Source: an uncultured bacterium | GTDB lineage: Bacteria > Actinomycetota > Coriobacteriia > Coriobacteriales > Eggerthellaceae | Length of the DNA: 64,000 bases | NCBI GenBank assembly: GCA_905215035.1 | Contig: CAJMOJ010000001.1 | Span: 18,460-82,459, forward strand | Direction: 5' to 3' | In this document: positions 29,128 through 37,378 of the stretch, one piece after another | Layout: the number at the start of each line of letters is the position of its first letter | How positions within the stretch are numbered: the first letter of the stretch is position 1 | Notes under the pieces: generated by a model | Databases searched by the model: none | Seen by the model: only the letters and a program-made list of their open reading frames with translations | Told to the model about the DNA's origin: nothing | Position numbers and translations under genes: made by a program

Positions 29128-30279
29128 ATGCAAAAACGTCTTATGGGAACAACGGGTATTGAAGTTTTTCCACTTGGTCTTGGGGTCATGCGCATGCCTA
29201 CGCTTGAAGGCCAGACCTACGAAGATGGTACGGGTGTTATCAATACAGAAGAATCGATCGCGATGATTCGTCGTGCTATCGATAATGGTGTTAACTATTT
29301 TGACACTGCGTATAACTACCATTACGGCAATTCAGAGGTTGTTTTGGGTCAAGCGCTTAAAGATGGCTATCGTGAAAAAGTCTACCTGGCCTCTAAGTCA
29401 CCAGCATGGCTCTATAAAGAGGAAGCTGATTTTGATCGCTATCTTGATCTTCAAATGAAGCGCCTTGATGTTGACTATATTGACTTTTATCTTATCCATT
29501 CACTCAATGGTGGTTCATGGCGACGTACGCAAAAGATTAATGCGCTTGCTTCGTTGCAAAAAGCAAAAGCCGATGGGCGCGTTGGCCATATTGGTTTTTC
29601 TTTTCATGATGACTTTGATTTGTTTGAAGAGATTCTCAATGCTGCTCCCTGGGATTTTTGTCAAATACAACTCAACTATCGCGATACTGAATTCCAGGCT
29701 GGCCTTAAAGGTATGCGTGCCGCAGCAGCGCGCGGTATGGGTGTTGTCGTGATGGAACCCTTGCGGGGAGGCCTTTTGGCAAATCCGCCCGAGCGCGTAA
29801 AAGAAGTCTTTGATGGAAGTGGCATTGATCGATCATATGCCGAATGGGGATTTGATTATCTCTGGAATATGCCAGAAGTGTCTTTAGTTCTTTCCGGTAT
29901 GCGTTCTGTTGATATGATTGATGAAAATTGTGTCTATGCAGATCGTTCTCATGTGGGTATGTTAAGTCCTTATGAAGACGACGTTATCGCTCAAGCGCAA
30001 GAGGCGCTTGCAAGCTACAATACCGTGCCGTGTACAGGGTGCAATTACTGTGTAGAATATTGTCCCAATAAAATTGTTATACCGTACAACTTCACAGCAC
30101 TTAATTTGAAAGAACTTGAAGGAATTGATGCGGCAAAGAATTTCTATCAAAATGAGATTTCTGGCTATGGTCGTGATGCATCATTTTGTGATGCATGTGC
30201 TACGTGCGAGGAGCACTGCCCGCAACATATTCCCATATCAGAGATTATGCCAACCATTGATGCTGAGTTAGGAGCATAG
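29128..30279 (+). CDS. Aldo/keto reductase with C-terminal 2[4Fe-4S] ferredoxin domain
   Basis: 383 residues. The first ~285 residues form an aldo/keto reductase barrel: GLGVMRMPT, FDTAYNYHYGNSE (with the catalytic Asp/Tyr) and LASKSPAW (catalytic Lys). The tail carries two four-cysteine clusters: C302-x2-C305-x2-C308-x3-C312 and C354-x2-C357-x2-C360-x3-C364. Such fused enzymes are common in anaerobes, but their substrates are unknown. The larE TTG start comes three bases after its stop, with the larE ribosome binding site inside this gene, so the two are translationally coupled. Preceded by a double terminator, it probably heads a four-gene transcript. Confidence 0.9.
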   Translation: MQKRLMGTTGIEVFPLGLGVMRMPTLEGQTYEDGTGVINTEESIAMIRRAIDNGVNYFDTAYNYHYGNSEVVLGQALKDGYREKVYLASKSPAWLYKEEADFDRYLDLQMKRLDVDYIDFYLIHSLNGGSWRRTQKINALASLQKAKADGRVGHIGFSFHDDFDLFEEILNAAPWDFCQIQLNYRDTEFQAGLKGMRAAAARGMGVVVMEPLRGGLLANPPERVKEVFDGSGIDRSYAEWGFDYLWNMPEVSLVLSGMRSVDMIDENCVYADRSHVGMLSPYEDDVIAQAQEALASYNTVPCTGCNYCVEYCPNKIVIPYNFTALNLKELEGIDAAKNFYQNEISGYGRDASFCDACATCEEHCPQHIPISEIMPTIDAELGA

Positions 30280-30282
30280 TAT

Positions 30283-31062
30283 TTGTCTTCTGCATCGATC
30301 GAGGAACATTTCGCAGGGATGCCCGCAGAAGTTCAAGAGGCAACGCAAACAGCACGATATGTCGCACGAGTACTGATGCTGGGGTCTATACCGGAGTCTT
30401 TGCGTGCGTTTTTTGCCTGCCATTCTAAGGTAGCGCTTGCGTTTTCAGGGGGAACTGACTCTGCCTATTTGCTTGCTTGTGCGCAAGCCTGCGGGGTAGA
30501 GGTCTATCCGTATCGCGTTAGTTCGGTATTTCAATACCCATTTGAATCAGAGGATGCAGATTTAGTTGCCCAACAGGTAGGTATTCCCTATATAACCCTT
30601 GAAGTTGATGTTTTGTCTGATGAGCGCATCGCTGCTAATCCTTGGAATCGTTGTTATTACTGCAAGCATCGGATTTTCTCAACCATACAAGAGCACGCAC
30701 GTGCTGAATATGGCGTTGAGGTTGTGGTTGACGGAACCAATGCAAGCGATGATCCTGATAATCGTCCCGGATTTAGGGCGCTCGAAGAACTAGGTATCCA
30801 ATCGCCACTTCGTCAAGCGGGTTTAACTAAAGAAGATGTACGCGCTTATTCAGCTCAGATGGGATTGATTACAGCAGATAAACCAAGTATTTCTTGTCGA
30901 GCAACTGCGGTGCCGACAGGAGTAGCACTCAGTCAGGGCGTGCTTGAATCAATCGAGCATACGGATTGGAAAAAGAGCGAGGACATACAAAAGAGTGACA
31001 GCATGTGCATGAGTAAAGATGTGGAGCACGGCAATGGTGTGCATATGCGGGGCAAGAAATGA
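30283..31062 (+). CDS. larE: LarE-like sulfur transferase, lacking the C-terminal region
   Basis: 259 residues. LarE adds sulfur to the carboxylates of the pyridinium precursor of the nickel-pincer nucleotide cofactor, after adenylation. The PP-loop SGGTDS is at 55-60. Cys-124 and Cys-127 (NRCYYCKHR) plus Cys-205 (SISCRA) match the three-cysteine, [4Fe-4S]-type LarE known from Thermotoga, rather than the single sacrificial-cysteine type. The homology stops near residue 228: the family's closing region (GF-x-x-x-RVR-x-H and ARIE motifs) is missing and replaced by about 30 polar residues. No frameshifted remnant was found in the other two frames. TTG start with TAGGAG upstream. Function may be kept or altered. 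Confidence 0.85.
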   Translation: MSSASIEEHFAGMPAEVQEATQTARYVARVLMLGSIPESLRAFFACHSKVALAFSGGTDSAYLLACAQACGVEVYPYRVSSVFQYPFESEDADLVAQQVGIPYITLEVDVLSDERIAANPWNRCYYCKHRIFSTIQEHARAEYGVEVVVDGTNASDDPDNRPGFRALEELGIQSPLRQAGLTKEDVRAYSAQMGLITADKPSISCRATAVPTGVALSQGVLESIEHTDWKKSEDIQKSDSMCMSKDVEHGNGVHMRGKK

Positions 31063-31088
31063 AACATACGAGACGAGAGGGAAGTACA

Positions 31089-31841
31089 ATGGATATTCGT
31101 AACATTCTCACACAGGTGCAAGAAGGAACGCTTGCCGTTGAAGATGCCCTCTTAGAGTTGAAGCAAAAGCCCTTTGAGGATCTTGGATTTGCAAAGGTTG
31201 ATTTACACAGACAGGTGCGACAGGGAGCCGCAGAGGTAATTTATGGTGCAGGCAAAACTGCGGCGCAGATTTTGGCCATCGCGACAACACTGAGCGAAGC
31301 TCGCCAAGGCTGCATTTTGATTACGCGTCTCGACGAAGAAAAAGCAGCAGAGTTAGCTCATCACCTTGTTTTTACCTACTACGAACAAGCTCATATTGGC
31401 TTGGTGGGGGATACGCCTCTTCCTGATGGCAATGGTGCGATTGTTGTGGCGTGTGCGGGCACTTCTGATCTGCCCGTTGCAGAGGAAGCAGCGCTTACTG
31501 CTGAGGCACTTGGTAATGAGGTGGTTCGCCTCTATGATGTTGGTGTTGCAGGATTGCATCGACTTATGGCGCATGCCGACGAGATTATGCAAGCTCAGGT
31601 GGTTATTGCGGTTGCGGGTATGGAAGGAGCACTCGCCTCTGTTATAGGGGGACTTACCTCAGCTCCTGTTATTGCGGTTCCCACTTCGGTTGGTTACGGT
31701 GCGTCATTTCATGGACTTGCTGCATTGCTTGCCATGTTAAATTCGTGTGCTTCAGGAACTTCTGTTGTAAATATCGATAATGGTTTCGGTGCTGGTTTTC
31801 AGGCCCATCAGATTAACCATCTCCCTGCACGCCGTGTTTAA
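31089..31841 (+). CDS. larB: Nickel pincer cofactor biosynthesis protein LarB
   Basis: 250 residues, normal length. LarB carboxylates nicotinic acid adenine dinucleotide and cleaves its phosphoanhydride, giving pyridinium-3,5-biscarboxylic acid mononucleotide. The family core VDLHRQVRQGAAEVIYGAGKT is present (ending at residue 57), as is LNSCASGTSVVNIDNGFGAG, in which Cys-220 matches the cysteine that attacks the pyridine ring in characterised LarB. The fold of the C-terminal half is that of AIR carboxylase (PurE). The ATG at 31089 follows GAGAGGGAAG; the frame could open at 31059, overlapping the larE stop. It appears intact, unlike both neighbours. Confidence 0.92.
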   Translation: MDIRNILTQVQEGTLAVEDALLELKQKPFEDLGFAKVDLHRQVRQGAAEVIYGAGKTAAQILAIATTLSEARQGCILITRLDEEKAAELAHHLVFTYYEQAHIGLVGDTPLPDGNGAIVVACAGTSDLPVAEEAALTAEALGNEVVRLYDVGVAGLHRLMAHADEIMQAQVVIAVAGMEGALASVIGGLTSAPVIAVPTSVGYGASFHGLAALLAMLNSCASGTSVVNIDNGFGAGFQAHQINHLPARRV

Positions 31842-31898
31842 CGTGTTTGGCTTGTTTTTGTTTGTACTGAGGTGAATCGAGGTAAGGAGTGTATCGCT

Positions 31899-32465
31899 GT
31901 GATCGTTCTTGATTTATCACAATCTGCAACACGTACGACCATTCTTGAACAACTTGAAGAATGCTGCAATGCAGCACAAAAAGAGATAATTGCACAAACG
32001 CTTGAGGAAGCTGTCGTTCCTGATAAGCATCATCATGATCTTGCAGCAATTATTCAAACAATCGATGCATTGACATGCCCGCTTGAGATCAAGCGCTCAC
32101 TTACGGGGGTTTATACTATTTTGGCACAGGCTGAAGCGGCGGCGCATCAGACCACCCTTGAGTTAGCGCATTTTCATGAAGTGGGAGAAGCTAAAGGCAT
32201 TGAAAACGCGCTTGCTATTTGCACAATGTTTTTTGCACTGGGAGCAACGGCAGCTTCCGATGGGATTGTGTATGCAACGCCTGTTCAAACGGGATCAGGT
32301 ACGATTATGTGCGCGCATGGTGAAATGACTATTCCAACACCAGCAACGGCACATATTCTAAGTACCTATAAAATTCCTACTCAAGAAACCTTGCTTCCAG
32401 GAGAGCGGTGCACACCAACAAGTGCCGCAATTTTGGCTCAGTTTGTCACGGCTTTTGATAAGTGA
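31899..32465 (+). CDS. larC: Short LarC-like protein (LarC1 part only)
   Basis: 188 residues compared with about 400 for full LarC, which inserts nickel into the pincer cofactor using CTP. Recognisable LarC1 motifs are the His run KHHHDLAAI (44-46), HFHEVG (91-96), GSGTIMCAHG (132-141), IPTPAT (145-150) and ERCTPTSAAIL. The N-terminal GISGDM segment is missing, as is the whole C-terminal LarC2 domain that binds CTP. No LarC2 coding sequence follows within the 170 bases before the next gene, so this is not the programmed-frameshift arrangement of Lactobacillus plantarum. GTG at 31899 has AAGGAG at proper spacing. Either degenerate or a minimal variant. Confidence 0.8.
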   Translation: MIVLDLSQSATRTTILEQLEECCNAAQKEIIAQTLEEAVVPDKHHHDLAAIIQTIDALTCPLEIKRSLTGVYTILAQAEAAAHQTTLELAHFHEVGEAKGIENALAICTMFFALGATAASDGIVYATPVQTGSGTIMCAHGEMTIPTPATAHILSTYKIPTQETLLPGERCTPTSAAILAQFVTAFDK

Positions 32466-32471
32466 TGAGCG

Positions 32472-32535
32472 GATATGCTATATCGCATAGTGTATGATGC
32501 GCCCTACGATATGCTATACGTTATACGATACACCC
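32472..32535 (+). repeat. A/T-rich repeat block between larC and the kinase gene
   Basis: The 11-base word GATATGCTATA occurs exactly at 32472-32482 and 32508-32518 (offset 36), each followed by partly self-complementary sequence such as CTAT-ATCGC-ATAG and TATACGTTATACGATA. It lies directly after the larC stop and before the kinase promoter. It could be a regulator site or weak terminator; no T-run is present. Confidence 0.5.
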
Positions 32536-32565
32536 GGTAAGAAAATCTTCATAAAGAGACAAGGA

Positions 32566-32593
32566 TTGTGCTAGCTAGGTCAGTCGGTATAAT
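32566..32593 (+). promoter_or_regulatory. Promoter of the Ser/Thr kinase gene
   Basis: A perfect -10 TATAAT at 32588-32593 with a moderate -35 TTGTGC at 32566-32571, spacing 16. The kinase ATG is 39 bases downstream of the -10. Confidence 0.65.
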
Positions 32594-32632
32594 ACAGAAA
32601 ACGATTCTTACTATACCTAGGATAAACGCACC

Positions 32633-34741
32633 ATGCAGGATCGTATTCTTGATCGATATCAACCACTTTATGAAGCAGGCTCTGGTGGCTTTGCTTCTGT
32701 TGTTGTGGCATACGACACTACCATTCGTCGTGAAGTCGCTATTAAGTGTATTCCGCTTGATGAGGCACAAACTCATATTTTGTCTGGTGAGGATTCCGCT
32801 TCTCTAGAGACTTCGCGTTTTCATCTTGATCGTGGGGAGCAGGCAGATCAGGATCCTTTTCCTGCCGATTTTGTTTCACCGTTTGAAGAAGGCCGTAACG
32901 GTACGCGCATGCTGGATCCAGGATTGAGCGTGTCGTTAATGGATAAGGTATACGAGCATGAGACGCTTGCGACACCTGGTCTTGAAGAAGCGCGCACAGC
33001 AGCACAACTCAATGATGCTTCCATTGTCCAAATATATGACTTTGAAATCCAAGATAGTATGGCGTATCTCATCATGGAATATGTTGAGGGTATGTCGGTG
33101 GGAGATTTATTGCGCGATTATCCGCAAGATATTGACGCGGATGTTGTTGCTGCAATTTTTAAATCAGTTGCTCATGCGCTGCAAACAGCTCATAAAAATC
33201 ATGTACTCCATCTTGATATTAAACCGGACAATATTTTGATCAACCAAAAAGGCCAGGTTAAGGTAGTGGACTTTGGCTTGGCTCGTTTGGCTGATGAGGG
33301 TGGGTTTGGCTCTGCTGCTGGCGGCACGATTGGCTATATGCCTATTGAGCAGATGCGTCGTGAAGAACTCGATGAACGATGTGATGAATGGGCTCTTGCC
33401 TCTCTTACGTATGAGTTGATTACGGGGTCGAACCACTTTTTTGCGCCTAATTTGCAAGAGGCAGAAGACGCAATATTTGACGCAGAACTAGTTTTGCCAA
33501 GCTTATGTATGGATGATATCGATGAGGCCATTGATGATATTCTCTTCTGTGGACTTGAGCCTTATCGTGATGAGCGTTATGACACGGTAAAAGCATTTGC
33601 CAAAGAAGTACAACCGTGTCTCGGATCTCCTAAAGAGGGCGCAAAAAAACTTGCTGAGGTGGTAAGTCCATTTGAGGACGATGAAGATGTAACGGATGTG
33701 TTTGATTCTCCCTCTCATCACAATGCTGTTGTGGGGCGTGACTCTCGTGATGGCGTTTCCTCATCATCACGTTATCAGGACGATGAGCCACGAGGGGTGT
33801 TTGATTTTTTGCATCTTGCTCCTCCTGGCGTTGAACCTGAATACGTCGAGCGCCAGCGTCAAGAAAAGGCGCAACGAATCTCTTCGCGCAGGCTTTTTGA
33901 TGCAAGCTATGATAAGCCTCCTTTTGATCCGCTTGATGCTCATACGATGGGGGTTTGGCTTCGTGTTTGGAGCTTACTTAATGTTGCTATTATTGCGTTT
34001 ATGTCCGCCTCTAATATTCCGTATTTAGGAGGTTGGACCTCCCCGTTAACATGGGGTGTGGTTGCGCTTTTAGTAGTTGCGGCTTTTGTATGGCCTCATG
34101 TGGGTGCGTTGCTTGGTTTGGCGGCACTTGGCGCTATGCTCTTTGTGAACAATGCACCTGTCCCAGGGGTAATACTGATTGTCGCCGGCATAATCTGGTG
34201 GATTAAAGCGGGTCGTTTTAGCAATAGACAAGCAGCTGTCGTCCTTTCACCTGCTTTATTTGGATGTTGTGGCTTTTGTCCGATTATTCCGCTTTTGGCT
34301 GGTTGGCTTTTACGTCCCGTACAAGCGGTGGTTGCGACTTTGATGGCTGGCTTTGTCTCTGCACTCATGGCAGGATTGGGATCGCTTTCGATTATGGGAT
34401 GGGATCCACTCAATTATGGCATCTTGCGTATGTGGAATGTCATGAATGATAACTACTGGATGATTATGCAAGATCCAGCACAGTGGGTTATTTTGCTTTC
34501 ATGGCTTCTTGCGGCTTTTACGATGGCGCTGTTCTGTTCAAAGCTGACGCAGCTATGGACGTTTTTTGGCAGCGTTGTGTCATTTGGGATTATGCTTGCT
34601 GGTCTTGCATTGGCAAGTTTTGCAGAGCGGGGTGGAGCAAGTATCTGGATTGATCCAACCTATCTTATCCCCACGGTTATCGCCGGCATGGTAATGTGTT
34701 GCTTGTCGTATCTTGGATCTCCCTATGCAGAGGATGATTAA
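32633..34741 (+). CDS. Membrane-anchored serine/threonine protein kinase (non-RD)
   Basis: 702 residues. The N-terminal kinase domain (about 9-320) has a glycine-rich loop AGSGGFASV, the ATP-binding Lys-38 in VAIK, HLDIKPDN (193-200, catalytic Asp-195) and DFG (213-215). The HRD arginine is Leu, so it is a non-RD kinase, and the APE motif reads PIEQ. An acidic insert of about 65 residues (45-113) separates the VAIK strand from helix C. After a polar linker (about 325-435) come seven or eight membrane helices, not the PASTA repeats of PknB. Ligand and substrates are unknown. It has its own promoter and ends in a hairpin shared with pdxK. Confidence 0.85.
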   Translation: MQDRILDRYQPLYEAGSGGFASVVVAYDTTIRREVAIKCIPLDEAQTHILSGEDSASLETSRFHLDRGEQADQDPFPADFVSPFEEGRNGTRMLDPGLSVSLMDKVYEHETLATPGLEEARTAAQLNDASIVQIYDFEIQDSMAYLIMEYVEGMSVGDLLRDYPQDIDADVVAAIFKSVAHALQTAHKNHVLHLDIKPDNILINQKGQVKVVDFGLARLADEGGFGSAAGGTIGYMPIEQMRREELDERCDEWALASLTYELITGSNHFFAPNLQEAEDAIFDAELVLPSLCMDDIDEAIDDILFCGLEPYRDERYDTVKAFAKEVQPCLGSPKEGAKKLAEVVSPFEDDEDVTDVFDSPSHHNAVVGRDSRDGVSSSSRYQDDEPRGVFDFLHLAPPGVEPEYVERQRQEKAQRISSRRLFDASYDKPPFDPLDAHTMGVWLRVWSLLNVAIIAFMSASNIPYLGGWTSPLTWGVVALLVVAAFVWPHVGALLGLAALGAMLFVNNAPVPGVILIVAGIIWWIKAGRFSNRQAAVVLSPALFGCCGFCPIIPLLAGWLLRPVQAVVATLMAGFVSALMAGLGSLSIMGWDPLNYGILRMWNVMNDNYWMIMQDPAQWVILLSWLLAAFTMALFCSKLTQLWTFFGSVVSFGIMLAGLALASFAERGGASIWIDPTYLIPTVIAGMVMCCLSYLGSPYAEDD

Positions 34742-34757
34742 TCTTTTGCATAGGGAG
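34719..34757. terminator. Hairpin between the convergent kinase and pdxK genes
   Basis: CTCCCTATGCA, inside the last codons of the kinase gene, pairs perfectly with TGCATAGGGAG across a 17-base loop. T-runs are weak on both sides. It probably serves as a bidirectional transcription stop. Confidence 0.5.
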
Positions 34758-34786
34758 TAGTGAGTTTTGTGTTTGTTTGTGCTTGC

Positions 34787-35668
34787 TTATTTCAGAAGTG
34801 CGGTTACGTCACCGAGAAGGGGTTCAAAAGAAACACCGCGCGCTTCAAAGTTAGGCTGTTGAGCAGAAACGATCATGGCATCATGAGTGATTTTTCCAGC
34901 GAAATCAACAGAATCCTCAAGGGTTTTTCCGGCCATAATGGCAGCTAATAAGCTCGAACAATATACATCTCCTGTGCCGTGGAGCATATAAGGGAGATAC
35001 TCATTGCTTGCTTCATAGATATCGGTATCAACACCTGCTACAAAATTACGAATAACTCCATCGCCACGTTGAATACCTTTAAGAACAACATTTTTGGCAC
35101 CACGTGCAAGGAGAGCATCAATCATACGTTTTGCTTCATCATCAGAAATGTCAGTGCCATGCCACTCTTCACCTAAGATAATGGCTGCCTCGGTGAGGTT
35201 GGGGGTAAGGATGTCGGCATCACACGCAAGGTCTGCCATAGCGGCACATAGCTCTGGGGTATACGTCGGGTATACTTTGCCGTGATCAGCCATAACCGGA
35301 TCAACTACGCGGAGTGCTTGAGGGTGCTCAGCGTAGAGGGTACGAATAATATCAACCTGTTCAGGGGCTCCCAAAAAGCCAGAATAAATAGCATCAAGTT
35401 CCACATCAATGGTTTTCCAGGCAGTAAGATAATCGCTCAGAATAGCAGTTGTATCATGCATATACCAACCAGGGAATGCGGTGTGAGAAGAAAAAATGCC
35501 AGTGGGAACAGGACAGACATCACATCCGCCAGCAGAAATAATGGGAATGGCAACGCCTAATGAGCATTTACCATATCCACATAAGTCGTGAACAGCAGCA
35601 ACGCGGGGAATGTAATGGGGGTTTGCAGCGCGATCATACAGAATGGTTTCTTCAGTGTAGATTGTCAT
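34787..35668 (-). CDS. pdxK: Pyridoxal/pyridoxamine kinase
   Basis: 293 residues of the ribokinase-like PdxK/PdxY family; phosphorylates B6 vitamers to make PLP by salvage, supplying the several PLP enzymes in the window. Seen are VAAVHDLCGYGKCSL near the N-terminus, PTGIFSSHTAFPG for substrate binding, VDPVMADHGKVYPTYTPE for the ATP side, and MLHGTGDVYCSSLLA with the catalytic aspartate of the GTGD motif. The ATG at 35668 has TAAGGAAG upstream on the minus strand. A small membrane-protein gene lies 23 bases upstream in the same direction. PdxK and PdxY cannot be told apart here. Confidence 0.9.
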   Translation of the reverse strand: MTIYTEETILYDRAANPHYIPRVAAVHDLCGYGKCSLGVAIPIISAGGCDVCPVPTGIFSSHTAFPGWYMHDTTAILSDYLTAWKTIDVELDAIYSGFLGAPEQVDIIRTLYAEHPQALRVVDPVMADHGKVYPTYTPELCAAMADLACDADILTPNLTEAAIILGEEWHGTDISDDEAKRMIDALLARGAKNVVLKGIQRGDGVIRNFVAGVDTDIYEASNEYLPYMLHGTGDVYCSSLLAAIMAGKTLEDSVDFAGKITHDAMIVSAQQPNFEARGVSFEPLLGDVTALLK

Positions 35669-35691
35669 GCGGGCTTCCTTACCTTTTGTCC

Positions 35692-35883
35692 TTATTCTTC
35701 TTTGTTAGCAGTATCGTCGTCAAATAATCCGTCCGTGCGCTCACCGTGGTCTTTGTAGACTCTTCGCGTTTTACGTTCGGCAAAGATGGCGTATATCAAA
35801 CTTACCACTAAAGCAACGCCAATCAAGATGCCGATGCCAGCAAAGCTCTCAAAGAGAAAGTGATAGATAGCGTTAAAATCCAT
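35692..35883 (-). CDS. Small single-pass membrane protein of unknown function
   Basis: 63 residues. One hydrophobic helix at about 15-35 (FAGIGILIGVALVVSLIYAIF) is followed by a basic patch ERKTRRVYK and an acidic tail. By the positive-inside rule, the C-terminus should be cytoplasmic. The ATG at 35883 has AAAAAGGACT upstream. It precedes pdxK by 23 bases and is likely co-transcribed. No family recognised; the ribosome binding site and clean transmembrane pattern support its being real. Confidence 0.65.
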   Translation of the reverse strand: MDFNAIYHFLFESFAGIGILIGVALVVSLIYAIFAERKTRRVYKDHGERTDGLFDDDTANKEE

Positions 35884-36089
35884 AGTGCGTTAGTCCTTTT
35901 TCCACGCTGGTTTACCGTGCAGTCATTAAAGCACATCAGTATTCGAGCCGTCCATTAAATTTGTGACTGTTGTAGAGTATACTAGCACCATTAAACGCTG
36001 CGGTTATGAGGCAATACGTATATCGGCGTATAGCGGATAAATCTGCGGCTCTAATACAACACAAGTATTTCCTTTCAGAAAGGCGCGTC

Positions 36090-37376
36090 ATGTTAGATAT
36101 TCGGTTCGTTCGCGAAAATCAAGAAGCAGTTGCTGAAGCTATGAAGAACCGTAATCACTCATGGAATTCTGACACTTTCTCAGAGCTTGATGAACGACGT
36201 CGTGGGGCTATTGCTGATGAAGAGCAGCTTTTGGCTCAGCGCAATGCTATCTCTAAGTCGATTGGACGTTTGATGGCAGAAGGCAAGCAAGCAGAAGCAG
36301 AGGACGCCAAGGCGCAGGTTTCTGAATTAAAAGAAAAGATTGCTCAGCTTTCCGCTTTGCGCGCTGAAGCGGAAGAAGCGCTTCAAGAGATTTTATTAGC
36401 AACGCCTAATATTCCTTCTGACACCACACCGGTAGGCGCTGATGAAAATGATAACCCTGAGGTTCGTCGATGGGGTACTCCTCCTACCTTTGATTTTGAC
36501 TTTAAGGCACATTGGGATCTTGGCGTTGATCTTGGCATTATTGATTTTGAGCGCGCCGTTAAACTTGCCGAGTCACGCTTTGTGTTATTAGGTGGTCTAG
36601 GAGCTCGTTTAGAGCGTGCTTTAATCTGCTTTATGGCAGACACTCATGTTTCTCGTGGGTATAAAGAGTGGTGGTGTCCTGCTATGGCTAACGCACAAAC
36701 ACTCACCGGTACAGGTCAGTTGCCTAAATTTGAAGAAGATCTTTTTAAGACAACAGAAGGCCTTTACTTAATTCCTACCGCTGAAGTTCAACTTACTAAT
36801 ATTCATTCAGGGGAGGTCCTTGAGGCAAAGGATCTACCTCTTAAATACTGCGCTTATACCCCTTGTTTTAGAGAAGAAGCTGGTTCTGCAGGCCGTGATA
36901 CGCGTGGCTTGATTCGTGTTCATCAGTTTGACAAGGTTGAAATGGTTAAATATGCCAAGCCCGAAGAATCATATGATGACCTCGAAACTATGGTTGAAGA
37001 TGCAGAAAATATATTGCAGCAACTTGGATTGCCCTATCGTGTCATTAGTTTGTGCACCGGAGATATCGGATTTTCTGCAGCAAAGACATACGATCTTGAG
37101 GTTTGGTTACCTTCTTATGGTGCCTATAAAGAGATTTCTTCCTGCTCTAATTGTGAGGACTTCCAGGCACGTCGTGCCAATATCAAGTATCGTGATCCTG
37201 AGAATTTCAAAGGCTCTCGTTATGTTCATACCCTTAACGGATCTGGTCTTGCGGTAGGGCGTACTATGGCAGCAGTTATGGAAAACTACCAGCAAGCAGA
37301 TGGCTCAATTAAGGTACCTGATGTACTGGTTCCCTATATGGGCGGTATTGAGGTTATCAAACCTGAAGAGCTCTAA
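36090..37376 (+). CDS. serS: Seryl-tRNA synthetase
   Basis: 428 residues, normal for bacterial SerS. Charges tRNA-Ser (and tRNA-Sec where present) with serine. The N-terminal antiparallel coiled coil (about 27-105, rich in Glu, Lys and Ala) binds the long variable arm of the tRNA. The class II core has [11 protein letters not shown] (TxE serine-binding motif), motif 2 [21 protein letters not shown] and motif 3 [17 protein letters not shown]. The ATG at 36090 follows AGAAAGG and starts at [12 protein letters not shown], the usual N-terminus; the longer frame from 36006 is rejected. No T-box was found upstream. Confidence 0.96.
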   Translation: MLDIRFVRENQEAVAEAMKNRNHSWNSDTFSELDERRRGAIADEEQLLAQRNAISKSIGRLMAEGKQAEAEDAKAQVSELKEKIAQLSALRAEAEEALQEILLATPNIPSDTTPVGADENDNPEVRRWGTPPTFDFDFKAHWDLGVDLGIIDFERAVKLAESRFVLLGGLGARLERALICFMADTHVSRGYKEWWCPAMANAQTLTGTGQLPKFEEDLFKTTEGLYLIPTAEVQLTNIHSGEVLEAKDLPLKYCAYTPCFREEAGSAGRDTRGLIRVHQFDKVEMVKYAKPEESYDDLETMVEDAENILQQLGLPYRVISLCTGDIGFSAAKTYDLEVWLPSYGAYKEISSCSNCEDFQARRANIKYRDPENFKGSRYVHTLNGSGLAVGRTMAAVMENYQQADGSIKVPDVLVPYMGGIEVIKPEEL

Positions 37377-37378
37377 GC

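Noticed and set aside
31059..31088. Upstream start for larB overlapping the larE stop.
   Set aside because: The ATG at 31089 has a better ribosome binding site and fits the usual LarB N-terminus.
32566..32600. The kinase promoter resembles a common synthetic constitutive promoter (TTG..GCTAGCT..GTCAGTC..TATAAT).
   Set aside because: Spacer length and several bases differ, the flanks are ordinary native sequence and no cloning scars are seen; similarity is treated as chance.
35884..36089. Search for a T-box leader before serS.
   Set aside because: No T-box core sequence or terminator/antiterminator pair was found in the 206 bases upstream.
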